Source: Ascidiimonas aurantiaca (GTDB lineage: Bacteria; Bacteroidota; Bacteroidia; Flavobacteriales; Flavobacteriaceae). Taken from it: 64,000 nt of DNA. The notes beneath the pieces are model-generated. The model was not told the origin of the DNA and made no database searches. It was given only the letters and a program-made list of their open reading frames with translations. Location: contig NZ_JBBEWR010000010.1 in NCBI RefSeq assembly GCF_037646345.1, forward strand, positions 1 to 64,000, in the 5' to 3' direction. Positions 7,627 through 15,138 of this stretch are shown here, in pieces. The position numbers were made by a program, and so were the translations under genes. Positions within the stretch are counted from its first letter, which is position 1; each line of letters starts with the position of its first letter.

Positions 7627-8250
7627 TTAAATCTGTTTTATTTCCCTAAAGATCTTTCTTTTTGAGTTCTCAAATATTTCTCCACCAAATTCTTCATTGT
7701 CCAATGAAATGGTCAAAATATCTTTTATCCCCATAATTCCAAATATGAATTTCAAGTAGGTTGTCTGGAAATTCATATGCTCATTCTTTTCGTTTTCTCC
7801 ATAGCCCGTATCTCCTCTACTTGAAAGTATGAACATTTTCTTGTTATTAAGAAGTCCCACATAATCTCCATCGGGCTCCCCTGAACGAAATTTCCAGGTT
7901 TCATTAATTCTCATGAGTTGATCAATATAAGATTTTAATCCACTGGGAATAGACCAATTGTACATAGGTGTTCCAATAACGTATATGTTATGTTCTTTAA
8001 ACTCTTTGACCAATTGGTCACTAAATCTAACGCCTGATTGATTTTTTTTTGTTCTGTGTTCCGGTTTGATGAACGCACTTGCAATCCATTTTTGATCAAT
8101 AGCCGGAATTTCTTCCAATCCAACTTCCCGGTACGTAAAAATGTCGTTTGGATGTTTGTTTTTCCAGGTTTCTTCAAAAAGTTGTGTTAGTTTTCGGCTG
8201 TACGATCTTTCATTTCTTACACTAGCGTTGATAATTAATACTTTGTTCAT
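7627..8250 (-). CDS. azoR: FMN-dependent NADH-azoreductase / quinone reductase (flavodoxin-like)
   Basis: A 207-aa cytosolic flavoprotein of the flavodoxin_2 fold. The FMN phosphate loop is INASVRNERSYS (residues 6-17) and the isoalloxazine-contact motif GTPMYNWSIPSGLKSYID (about residues 93-110) is very typical of AzoR, as is the SSRGDTGYG loop. AzoR reduces quinones and azo compounds with NAD(P)H by a ping-pong mechanism. The next gene upstream, on the same strand 65 bp away, is a Crp/Fnr-type regulator, and such pairs suggest the regulator senses the reductase's substrates or redox state. Confidence 0.85.
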   Translation of the reverse strand: MNKVLIINASVRNERSYSRKLTQLFEETWKNKHPNDIFTYREVGLEEIPAIDQKWIASAFIKPEHRTKKNQSGVRFSDQLVKEFKEHNIYVIGTPMYNWSIPSGLKSYIDQLMRINETWKFRSGEPDGDYVGLLNNKKMFILSSRGDTGYGENEKNEHMNFQTTYLKFIFGIMGIKDILTISLDNEEFGGEIFENSKRKIFREIKQI

Positions 8251-8314
8251 ATTTTTTGATTTTTAATTATGAAACAAAGTTCTGAATCAGAAAAGTGTAA
8301 AAAATTGATGTAGT

Positions 8315-8896
8315 TTAAGGTTCTTCGTTTTTTTTTCGGATTCGGCTCAAGAATTCGGGAGTAATTCCTAAATATGAAGCAATTAGGTAATTGGGTACTT
8401 TGTCTGCAATACTTGAATAATTTTCCATAAAATCCAAATAACGCTGTTCGGCATCAAACACCTTGTTAGCTATTATTCTTCTTTGAAGGCTTCCCAGATA
8501 ATTTTCAAGGATGATCCTAAAAAAATGTTCAAGCTTTGGGATTTGCCGTAGCATTTCTTGAAAATGATCGTAGTGTATCTGCAGTAATTCTGTCTTTTCA
8601 ATTGCCTGAATATTGTAAATTGAAGGCTTCTGTTTTTGAAAGCTCTCAATATCTGTTGCCCACCAATTCTCAATTGCAAAATACAGGATCTCCTCTTTTC
8701 CTGTTTCCGAATTTATACAAAAAACCTTTAATGCTCCGTTAACTACAAAATTATCGGTTCGGCAAGTTTCTCCGTTTCTCAACAGATAATCTCCTTTTTC
8801 GAGTATTTTCTCAGTCCAAAACGTTTTAATTAAATTTTCTTCCTCTACATTTAATTGAAGGTGTTTTGAAATGGATTTGATCAAAGATGCTTTCAT
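8315..8896 (-). CDS. Crp/Fnr-family transcription regulator
   Basis: A 193-aa protein with a cyclic-nucleotide-binding-like beta-barrel (about residues 30-125, ILEKGDYLLRNGE) and a C-terminal winged helix (VPNYLIASYLGITPEFLSRIRKK, the recognition helix of the Crp family). The phosphate-binding cassette of true cAMP receptors (RxxS) is absent and no Fe-S cysteine cluster is seen, so the ligand is unknown, as in most Bacteroidota members. It probably controls the azoreductase gene just downstream. Confidence 0.85.
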   Translation of the reverse strand: MKASLIKSISKHLQLNVEEENLIKTFWTEKILEKGDYLLRNGETCRTDNFVVNGALKVFCINSETGKEEILYFAIENWWATDIESFQKQKPSIYNIQAIEKTELLQIHYDHFQEMLRQIPKLEHFFRIILENYLGSLQRRIIANKVFDAEQRYLDFMENYSSIADKVPNYLIASYLGITPEFLSRIRKKNEEP

Positions 8897-8929
8897 TTAA
8901 ATGGTTACCAGCGGTTTGAAGAAGTTTTA

Positions 8930-9871
8930 TTATTTATAACTTGTTGTATGGTATTCCATATCTGAAATATTGAATAATAACTGGTCATGTAAAGAAACAT
9001 TTACATTTATCTTACCTGAAGTTTTTCTTTCTATTCCTGATTCTTCTTTATTGTCTATTGTGAAATGTCCTGAGACATCTAATAATTCCCAATCTTCTTC
9101 ATTATATAACCCTGCTTGTGTGGCTAATAAACTTCCTTTATATTCTTTAAGGGTAACTTTATTAATGGAAGAGGTCATGTCAAAATTATAGGTTCCAATT
9201 GGCATTTCCCATAGATCATTCTCAGAAATTAAATTTAGAATATAGCCATTGTTCGATACAAACTGATAATCTGTCAATAAAGTCTCTGGATATTCCATTC
9301 GACTGGTATAAATTGAATTAAATTTAAAACTACTGCTATTATACTCTATACTCTGCAAGTACGTTAATGCGCAGTCTATTGATCTGAATGAATTTAATTC
9401 AATAAAACCGCTGATCTCTTTTGTCTTTGAGGTGTTAACTTCATTCTCTAAATATAAAGTACCCTCAAAACCAAAACGAATGTCATTAGTGGCCGGGGCA
9501 TAAGAGAAGTTAGTAATTTCTACGGAGGATGCAGGTTTAAAATTGGGAGTTAGATATAATTTAAAGGGGGTTAAATTCTCGGATGCCTCCCAACATTCTA
9601 CTTTTTTTAATTCACCATTTTTTAATAATTCAAAGCTTAATCTATATTCTTTTTCTTCGTTTTTTAAAAGTGTATGAATAAAGATCTTATTACAATTAGT
9701 ATTTCCGGTTATTAAATGATCATCCTCACCCTCACCAATATAAAAGTCTGAAGTACCTACTCTTACATTTAGAGTTTCTTGAAATTCCTGAGTAGAAACA
9801 TCATCGTCTGCCCCGCAATTAACAAGTAAAGTTGAAAAAAAAATAAAAAAAAGAGATCTAATATTTCTCAT
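8930..9871 (-). CDS. Hypothetical lipoprotein
   Basis: A 313-aa protein with a lipoprotein signal (LLVNC, Cys at about 19). The mature part is predicted to be all-beta, with Ser/Asn/Thr-rich strands and two Cys-containing segments (NTNCNKIF, KVECWEAS, SIDCALTY). No known domain was recognised. Expected to sit in the periplasm or on the outer membrane. It is on the same strand as the Crp gene, but 33 bp upstream of it and probably separate in function. Confidence 0.7.
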   Translation of the reverse strand: MRNIRSLFFIFFSTLLVNCGADDDVSTQEFQETLNVRVGTSDFYIGEGEDDHLITGNTNCNKIFIHTLLKNEEKEYRLSFELLKNGELKKVECWEASENLTPFKLYLTPNFKPASSVEITNFSYAPATNDIRFGFEGTLYLENEVNTSKTKEISGFIELNSFRSIDCALTYLQSIEYNSSSFKFNSIYTSRMEYPETLLTDYQFVSNNGYILNLISENDLWEMPIGTYNFDMTSSINKVTLKEYKGSLLATQAGLYNEEDWELLDVSGHFTIDNKEESGIERKTSGKINVNVSLHDQLLFNISDMEYHTTSYK

Positions 9872-10385
9872 AAGTATTCGTGATCGTTACTATTTCTGTT
9901 AACTTATCTTTAAACGTATTTTATTGCATTTACTTTTCTTTCAAATATACTTTTTTTAAAGTACATCAAAAGAATTTTCAACCTGGCAAATTAAGAATAA
10001 AAGATATAGGTGTATGTATGTGTAATATAGGCTTGGTGTAGGAAAACGCACCTAAGGTTTTGTGTTGGCGCGGTTACATATTTGGCACATACCCGAAGTG
10101 TTATATGGTTTGTATCAAACCAAACCATACCCCGCCGGTGATCTCATTTTGGGAGCGCTGGCAGCTTTATCATTATTCATGGGCGGTATCGGGAATATTC
10201 TAAAGGAAATTGATAACCTGTCAAAAAAATGGTATGAATACCGGTTATTACGTATTAGCATGTTAAATTCTTACAAAAAATAACAGGAAATAAAAATATT
10301 GCTTAAATTTTTTTATCTTACAAAAAATATAAGGTAAAGCTGAAGACCTTTTTAACTGTAGGCAATGAACTATTAATAAAAGCTT
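9872..10385. other. Intergenic region with an uncertain small ORF
   Basis: About 500 bp between the lipoprotein (-) and the peptide precursors (+). It contains the 73-codon frame at 10062-10283, which may be a gene remnant, and an inverted repeat around 10105-10130 (ATGGTTTG ... CAAACC). No TAnnTTTG element is clear before the first precursor. Confidence 0.4.
10062..10283 (+). CDS. Possible small membrane protein or C-terminal gene remnant
   Basis: A 73-codon frame with one hydrophobic segment (DLILGALAALSLFMGGIGNIL) followed by a basic helix (KEIDNLSKKWYEYRLL). The second half looks protein-like. The first 25 residues do not, so it may be the surviving C-terminus of a larger membrane protein. 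It lies 100 bp upstream of two peptide precursors; a link is unproven. Confidence 0.3.
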   Translation: MLARLHIWHIPEVLYGLYQTKPYPAGDLILGALAALSLFMGGIGNILKEIDNLSKKWYEYRLLRISMLNSYKK

Positions 10386-10547
10386 ATGAAAAAAGCATGT
10401 CTTAACAAAAAACTAGCCCTTAAAAAAGATGTAGTATCCCATCTTGATGTTGAAACGATAAAAGGCGGGCAATTTCCCGATACTCTTTTTTGTCCTACTA
10501 ACGGAGCTTTAAATTCGTGTCCTCCTCCCGGAGTTGCATGTCTGTAA
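10386..10547 (+). CDS. Double-Gly leader peptide precursor 1 (RiPP-like)
   Basis: A 53-aa peptide. The leader KKLALKKDVVSHL...IKGG matches the Bacteroidota natural-product/lanthipeptide precursor type (L-x-L-x-K repeats, then Gly-Gly). Cleavage after GG (residue 28) would free a 25-residue core with three cysteines and several Ser/Thr, ending C-PPPG-VA-C-L. The precursor at 10593-10766 has a core with the same C-terminal pattern. No LanB/LanC, radical SAM enzyme or peptidase-ABC exporter is in the window, so the modifying enzymes would be elsewhere. The start is the only ATG in frame. Confidence 0.6.
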   Translation: MKKACLNKKLALKKDVVSHLDVETIKGGQFPDTLFCPTNGALNSCPPPGVACL

Positions 10548-10592
10548 TGCAGGGAGCGTTAATTTCCTATTAAAATCACAATGTTAAAGATC

Positions 10593-10766
10593 ATGAAAAA
10601 ACAAGATGTAAAATGTGCCCTTTCTTTGAAAAAAGTACAGGTATCAAAACTAAAAACCGATCATCTCTACGGAGGTAGTAATCGCTGGTCAGTTGAACGA
10701 CCCTGTGATACTATTACCGGAGGACTGGTAGGTACCTGTGCACCTCCGGGGCAGGGTTGCTTCTAA
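10593..10766 (+). CDS. Double-Gly leader peptide precursor 2 (RiPP-like)
   Basis: A 57-aa peptide starting at ATG 10593 (an ATG at 10581 would add MLKI and is less typical). The leader ALSLKKVQVSKLKTDHLYGG resembles that of precursor 1. The predicted core of 29 residues after GG contains PCDTITGGLVGTC and ends APPGQGCF. The three Cys positions and the PPG-x-x-C-[LF] end align with the first core, so the two are paralogues. They are 45 bp apart on one strand and followed at once by a strong terminator. Confidence 0.6.
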   Translation: MKKQDVKCALSLKKVQVSKLKTDHLYGGSNRWSVERPCDTITGGLVGTCAPPGQGCF

Positions 10767-10775
10767 AATATGTTT

Positions 10776-10806
10776 AAAAGCAGGTACGGGTACCTGCTTT
10801 TTTATT
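10776..10806. terminator. Intrinsic terminator after the peptide precursors
   Basis: An 11-bp perfect stem (AAAAGCAGGTA with TACCTGCTTTT), loop CGGG, followed by more T residues. It lies 9 bp after the stop of precursor 2 and just before the end of the convergent gene at 10814, so it may serve both. Confidence 0.85.
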
Positions 10807-10813
10807 TTTTATA

Positions 10814-12244
10814 CTATCTGGCGCCGTTAAAAATGAAGCTAAAGTCTGTTTTAATGGTGTCGTTTTGATAAATAACCCTGGCGCCGCGATGACATTCGAT
10901 ACAGGAAGAGGTTTTCTGAAAATAGGTTTCTGCTACCGTATTTCCCAGAAAGAAAGGGGCATCCGGAGCAGTGTAAGGCCCATCTACTTTGTTCCACTGA
11001 CTCCCTATAAGCCGGTAGTTGGCAAAAACAGAATTCATTTCCATAAGCTTTGCCCTCCATACCTCATTCACCTGTTCGGTACAAAAGTATATGGGATACG
11101 TGCGCATTACCTGGGTGCCAAAATCACTTCCTTTTTCGCCGGGTACTGATTGTAAATACCTTGAGGCGTAAGGAGCACTGTCACTCCAGCGATACATGAC
11201 TTTGCCGTTTACGGTATCTCCTGCCACATGAGTGGGAGGCGTATTGGGTTTACAGTTCAGGCAATCTGGGTTATAAAAGGACCATTGGGTTTCCTGATCT
11301 GTCTGGGCTTGTTGTACATTATCGGGTACATTATCTATATGCTCAAATGTGCTCCAGATCCATTCGTCAAACTGACTTATTTTTCTAATTATATGTATCC
11401 CTACTAGCCCCAGGGTAGCTTCTACGGTAAATGCTTTTCCTGTAGCGCTGTTATCTGCCGAAACATAGATAATTGATTTTTGGTGATAATATCGCGAAAG
11501 GTCATCACCCCTGGCCGTGTCTAGTATTCGCCAGGTAGCTTTTATCTCCATAGCACCCGGTGTGCTATCTGAACTTATGGGCATTTGAAAAGAGCGGTCA
11601 TTAGCATCGTAATAGGCTTTGATACCTGCTTTGGTAGTCAACCCGTTACCGGTAATAAATGCTTCTTCTTCGGGATTGATCCTTTGCTCAAAAACGGCAA
11701 AGTTCCCGTTTCTGTCTATGATCGGGTGCCCGTCTGCCTCTAAAAAATCGGAGGCCCCGCTTGCTACGTTGGGAGCTTTAGAGTCTAGGTAGAAAAAACG
11801 GGCACTATCGCCATTGGCTTTATCTGCGGCGGCTCTTAGAGCCTCTGTATTGGATTCAAAGATGCTGTTCACATCGGTGTAATGTTCCCAAACGCGAAGT
11901 GCTCCGGGCGTATCTGTAAAAGAACCAACGGGAGCCCCTCCGGCATCTGCCGGCCAGTTAAGCGCTACAAAACTCTGCCATGAGAACATATCAAACGAAG
12001 GCTGGAACTCAGGGCTCAAAACGGATGTATAACCATTCATAAAATTGCCGTCTTCACTGTTAATATTGAAAACGCTGTTCGGGAGTTGCGGACAAAAAGT
12101 ATTGGTCTGATCAGGACAAAAGTGTATTTTATCAGGAGCAAAACAGGGAGGCGCCGCATGATTTACGGCCAGATAGGCTTCTTCTTTTTTACCTTTGCAG
12201 GCTATTACACAAGCTGCAATAACAATGATAATTATTCTTTTCAT
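10814..12244 (-). CDS. Periplasmic lipoprotein with a c-type heme motif
   Basis: A 476-aa protein with a lipoprotein signal (VIACK; Cys16). The C-terminal CIECH (residues about 451-455) is a CxxCH heme attachment site. A CLNCK motif near residue 325 could bind metal or form a disulfide. The middle has FSWQSFVALNWP and FEHIDNVPD segments, seen in a family of large mono-heme cytochrome-like proteins in Bacteroidota and Proteobacteria. Electron-transfer function is inferred only from the heme motif. Downstream of the two-component operon on the same strand by 90 bp. Confidence 0.75.
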   Translation of the reverse strand: MKRIIIIVIAACVIACKGKKEEAYLAVNHAAPPCFAPDKIHFCPDQTNTFCPQLPNSVFNINSEDGNFMNGYTSVLSPEFQPSFDMFSWQSFVALNWPADAGGAPVGSFTDTPGALRVWEHYTDVNSIFESNTEALRAAADKANGDSARFFYLDSKAPNVASGASDFLEADGHPIIDRNGNFAVFEQRINPEEEAFITGNGLTTKAGIKAYYDANDRSFQMPISSDSTPGAMEIKATWRILDTARGDDLSRYYHQKSIIYVSADNSATGKAFTVEATLGLVGIHIIRKISQFDEWIWSTFEHIDNVPDNVQQAQTDQETQWSFYNPDCLNCKPNTPPTHVAGDTVNGKVMYRWSDSAPYASRYLQSVPGEKGSDFGTQVMRTYPIYFCTEQVNEVWRAKLMEMNSVFANYRLIGSQWNKVDGPYTAPDAPFFLGNTVAETYFQKTSSCIECHRGARVIYQNDTIKTDFSFIFNGAR

Positions 12245-12334
12245 TTTAAGTAGGTTTTAGACTACTATAAAATAAAGAATATTTGTTTTAATATACTAGG
12301 GTAGAAATACGTGTTTTCTAAATCTTAAAATATA

Positions 12335-13033
12335 TTAGATACCGGGGAAAAAGTCTTGCTCATCTGCATTAATGCTTATGAGCTTGTTCTGTATCCCGTA
12401 AATCACAAGGCCCGCCGTATTTTTAGACTCTGTTTTAAGAAGTAAATTGTTTCGATGTCCCTCTACCGTTCTGGGACTAATAAAGAGTTTTTCAGCAATT
12501 TCGCCGGTGGTATATTGTTTACAGATAAGTGATAGTACTTCCTTTTCGCGCTTGGTAAGCGAATTTTTTTCCATATCACCTTTAAACGATCTTTCTTCGT
12601 TTAACAGGTCTTCATGAATGATACGCATTACATGCTCGTCGTAGTGAAATCCTTTTTTCACAACCTCATTAATGGTATGTACCACTTCTTTAGGGGTCGC
12701 ATTTTTTATAAGATAGGAAGAGGCCCCTACTTTTATCATATTGGCGATAAAGGTTTTGGTATTGTAACTGGTAAGCGCAATTATATTGATCTCCGGAAAT
12801 TCTTTTCTAATGATCTTTGTGGCCTCAACGCCGTTAAGTGCCGGCATTTTCAGGTCCATCAAAATAACATCGGGTTTCATTGATGCTTGTTCCAGGTGTT
12901 GTATGAGTTCTTCTCCATCACCCGCTTCAAAAACTATTTGGAAATTGGGTTCTCTTTGCAAAAGAAATGAAATTCCTTTACGAAAAAGTATTTCATCATC
13001 TGCCAATGCTATTTTAACTTCAGGTTCATTCAT
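12335..13033 (-). CDS. NarL/LuxR-type response regulator
   Basis: A 232-aa protein. The receiver domain (residues 5-125) has acidic pocket Asp12/Asp13 and phosphoacceptor Asp60 (VILMDLKMP), with Lys112 near the end of beta-5. The LuxR-type helix-turn-helix is at about 160-220 (LTKREKEVLSLICKQYTTGEIAEKLFISPRTVEGH). Three bases separate it from the upstream histidine kinase, its obvious partner. DNA targets are not evident in the window. Confidence 0.9.
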   Translation of the reverse strand: MNEPEVKIALADDEILFRKGISFLLQREPNFQIVFEAGDGEELIQHLEQASMKPDVILMDLKMPALNGVEATKIIRKEFPEINIIALTSYNTKTFIANMIKVGASSYLIKNATPKEVVHTINEVVKKGFHYDEHVMRIIHEDLLNEERSFKGDMEKNSLTKREKEVLSLICKQYTTGEIAEKLFISPRTVEGHRNNLLLKTESKNTAGLVIYGIQNKLISINADEQDFFPGI

Positions 13034-13036
13034 AAT

Positions 13037-13834
13037 TTATACATAGATCCATGCCTTCATTCCTTTTCCTAAACTGCTATCAAATTTAATGGTTCCTTTT
13101 AACAATTCTGCACGACTTTCCATATTTTTAAGACCTAACCCCTTTTTGAGGCCTTCATTTTCAATGGTAAACCCTACCCCGTTATCTGCATATTCAAAGC
13201 ATAATTTCCCAGCTTCTGTGGTTGCGAAAATCTTTATCTGGGTAGCATTTCCATGCTTTAACGAGTTGTTTATCAATTCCTGCAGAATTCTGAAAACATG
13301 TAGCTGTTCGCGTTTATCAAGCTTTTCAAAACTACATTTTATTTTCTTTTGAACTCTCATATTTTTTAACGATGCCACCTCAACACACAATTCCTGAATA
13401 GCAGCTTCCAGTCCAAACTTTTCCAAAACGGGTGGCAGTAGATCGTGCGCAATTCTTCTGGAGCACTCCAGCGCTTTTCCTGTCATTTCTATAATTCCTT
13501 CTGCTATTTCTTTTTGTTCTTCTTTGGTGAGTTTATCAGTATCATACAATAAGTGAGAATTTAGCGAGACCACATTCAATTTGGCACTAATATCATCGTG
13601 AAGGTCCCTGGCAATACGCTTCCTTTCTTTTTCCTGTGTGAGTATGGTAGCGTGTAATAAAGCCTTTTGATGGCTTATTTCCATATCGCGTTTTTCCAGT
13701 TCTTTGAGAATGATCTTTTTTCTTGAGAAATAAAAAAAAACGATGACAAGGGCCGACATAAAAAGCAACAACACCACCACCAGTAAAATAGTTGTGGTAA
13801 TCAGTCTTTCTTCATTGAAAAATTCCTGCGCCAT
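13037..13834 (-). CDS. NarX/DesK-type sensor histidine kinase
   Basis: A 265-aa kinase with one N-terminal membrane helix (about residues 13-36), a coiled-coil linker, HisKA_3 dimerisation domain with phosphorylated His79 in RIARDLHDD, and a C-terminal HATPase with N box (ELINNSLKHG) and G boxes (DNGVGF, GLGLKNM). No large sensor domain is present, so the signal may come through the membrane protein encoded upstream, whose gene it overlaps by 34 bp. Confidence 0.9.
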   Translation of the reverse strand: MAQEFFNEERLITTTILLVVVLLLFMSALVIVFFYFSRKKIILKELEKRDMEISHQKALLHATILTQEKERKRIARDLHDDISAKLNVVSLNSHLLYDTDKLTKEEQKEIAEGIIEMTGKALECSRRIAHDLLPPVLEKFGLEAAIQELCVEVASLKNMRVQKKIKCSFEKLDKREQLHVFRILQELINNSLKHGNATQIKIFATTEAGKLCFEYADNGVGFTIENEGLKKGLGLKNMESRAELLKGTIKFDSSLGKGMKAWIYV

Positions 13835-14433
13835 TCGATAAATATTAATAACTGATATATCAGATACAAAACACTGTTAAGTATCCATATGAGTTTGTTC
13901 TGAGATCTGTCCAGCAAATTTGTAAGGTTGGCAGTAACAAAAATTAAGGTACTACTCACCAAATACAATAAAATACCTGCATTCACCAGTAAAAACTTTT
14001 TTCTGCCATCCAGTAATTTATAAAAATAAGCTACGGAATAGGCAATAAGTACAATAGAGGTAGAAAGCATACCCGGTGCATTAAACCGGTTCAGTATATC
14101 TTCTGTAAATATATATTGTAAGATTAGTAAACACAAAGCAAGGATACAGAACCATGCAATGATCTGTTTAAACAAATGAGAGACAAACAACTCTCTAAAG
14201 AAAAAGCTCAACAACACAAATTGCGATACAAAATACACGTGTGAAAGGAACAGGTTATTTGCCCCGGAACGTGCCAGATAAATAGCGGTTATTTGGATAC
14301 AAAAAATAACCAGTAAATAAAAACTGTATATTTTAAAAGCTTTCCCTCTTGCGGAAAAGCTTTTAAAATACAGTATGATATTAATTAACAACAGTATATT
14401 GGCTGCTGAAGATATCCATTGATTTACTGACAT
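13801..14433 (-). CDS. Seven-helix membrane protein linked to the two-component system
   Basis: A 210-aa protein with about seven predicted membrane helices (near residues 5-25, 34-54, 63-81, 88-108, 120-140, 148-168, 182-200) and a short basic tail. The layout recalls 7TM sensor modules fused to, or encoded with, histidine kinases. It overlaps the kinase gene, which implies translational coupling and a joint role in sensing. No ligand-binding motif is recognised. Confidence 0.7.
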   Translation of the reverse strand: MSVNQWISSAANILLLINIILYFKSFSARGKAFKIYSFYLLVIFCIQITAIYLARSGANNLFLSHVYFVSQFVLLSFFFRELFVSHLFKQIIAWFCILALCLLILQYIFTEDILNRFNAPGMLSTSIVLIAYSVAYFYKLLDGRKKFLLVNAGILLYLVSSTLIFVTANLTNLLDRSQNKLIWILNSVLYLIYQLLIFIEWRRNFSMKKD

Positions 14434-14456
14434 TAATAATGTAATTCAGGATCTTT

Positions 14457-14825
14457 TTAGTTAAGAGGACTGGTCTTATCGCATTCCGGCGGACAAGGCT
14501 CGGTAAAATCAAAAATACCATCATCTATAACATCGCCATTACCATCACCATGTAGGGGTTTTTGATAGATAATATCGGTGCCATCTTTCCTTACTCCCAC
14601 CAGTAAAAGTTTTTCTACGGGTTTTTTAGGATCGTCATCATCTACGGCAAGATAGGCTCTTACATTAGCTACACCCGGTTCTTCCATAATAGCCTTCAGA
14701 TCACCCATAGGAATTAAAAAGGCTCTTATTTTATGATGTTTATTGAATGTACCCTGTACTTTTCTCCAACATTTGGTCCATTTAATGGCTGTTTTTAAGG
14801 GAATTGTTTTTGGTCGTTTTTTCAT
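14457..14825 (-). CDS. Hypothetical cytosolic protein
   Basis: A 122-aa protein with a basic N-terminus (MKKRPKTIPLKTAIKWTKCWRK), a central strand-rich part (NVRAYLAVDDDDPKKPVEKLLLVGV) and an acidic, Cys-containing C-terminus (FTEPCPPECD). No signal peptide. It lies 23 bp upstream of the 7TM-kinase-regulator genes and is probably in the same operon. Function unknown. Confidence 0.65.
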   Translation of the reverse strand: MKKRPKTIPLKTAIKWTKCWRKVQGTFNKHHKIRAFLIPMGDLKAIMEEPGVANVRAYLAVDDDDPKKPVEKLLLVGVRKDGTDIIYQKPLHGDGNGDVIDDGIFDFTEPCPPECDKTSPLN

Positions 14826-15138
14826 ACTTATTAGCTTTAAAATTTTATGATGATTATTGTGTAAAATGTGAAAACAAAAGTGTGTACTCTTAGAAATGAT
14901 TTCTAAACTTCTTCAAATTTAATATAAAAAAACAGAGATATAAAACTGTAAAAACGTAAAGATACTTTCTTATAAAACGATTTTTAAGTACGGGTACTTA
15001 GTACAATTGATTATTTATAAGTAGCACAAAAAAAAATTATATGAAATATTATTATTTATATAAAAAAGCCGTTTTTCAAAATTGAAAAACGGCTTTTTTA
15101 ATCAATTTATACGAATCTTCCCGAAAATATGTTTTTTG
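14826..15138. other. AT-rich intergenic region
   Basis: About 310 bp with no gene. It should hold the promoter of the operon beginning at 14825. The terminator of the hydrolase gene fills 15061-15100. Confidence 0.5.
15061..15100 (-). terminator. Strong intrinsic terminator after the CocE-type hydrolase
   Basis: A 19-bp perfect stem (left arm 15061-15079, right arm 15082-15100) with A- and T-tracts on the two sides, so it could act in both directions. It starts 38 bp beyond the stop of the gene at 15139. Confidence 0.85.
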
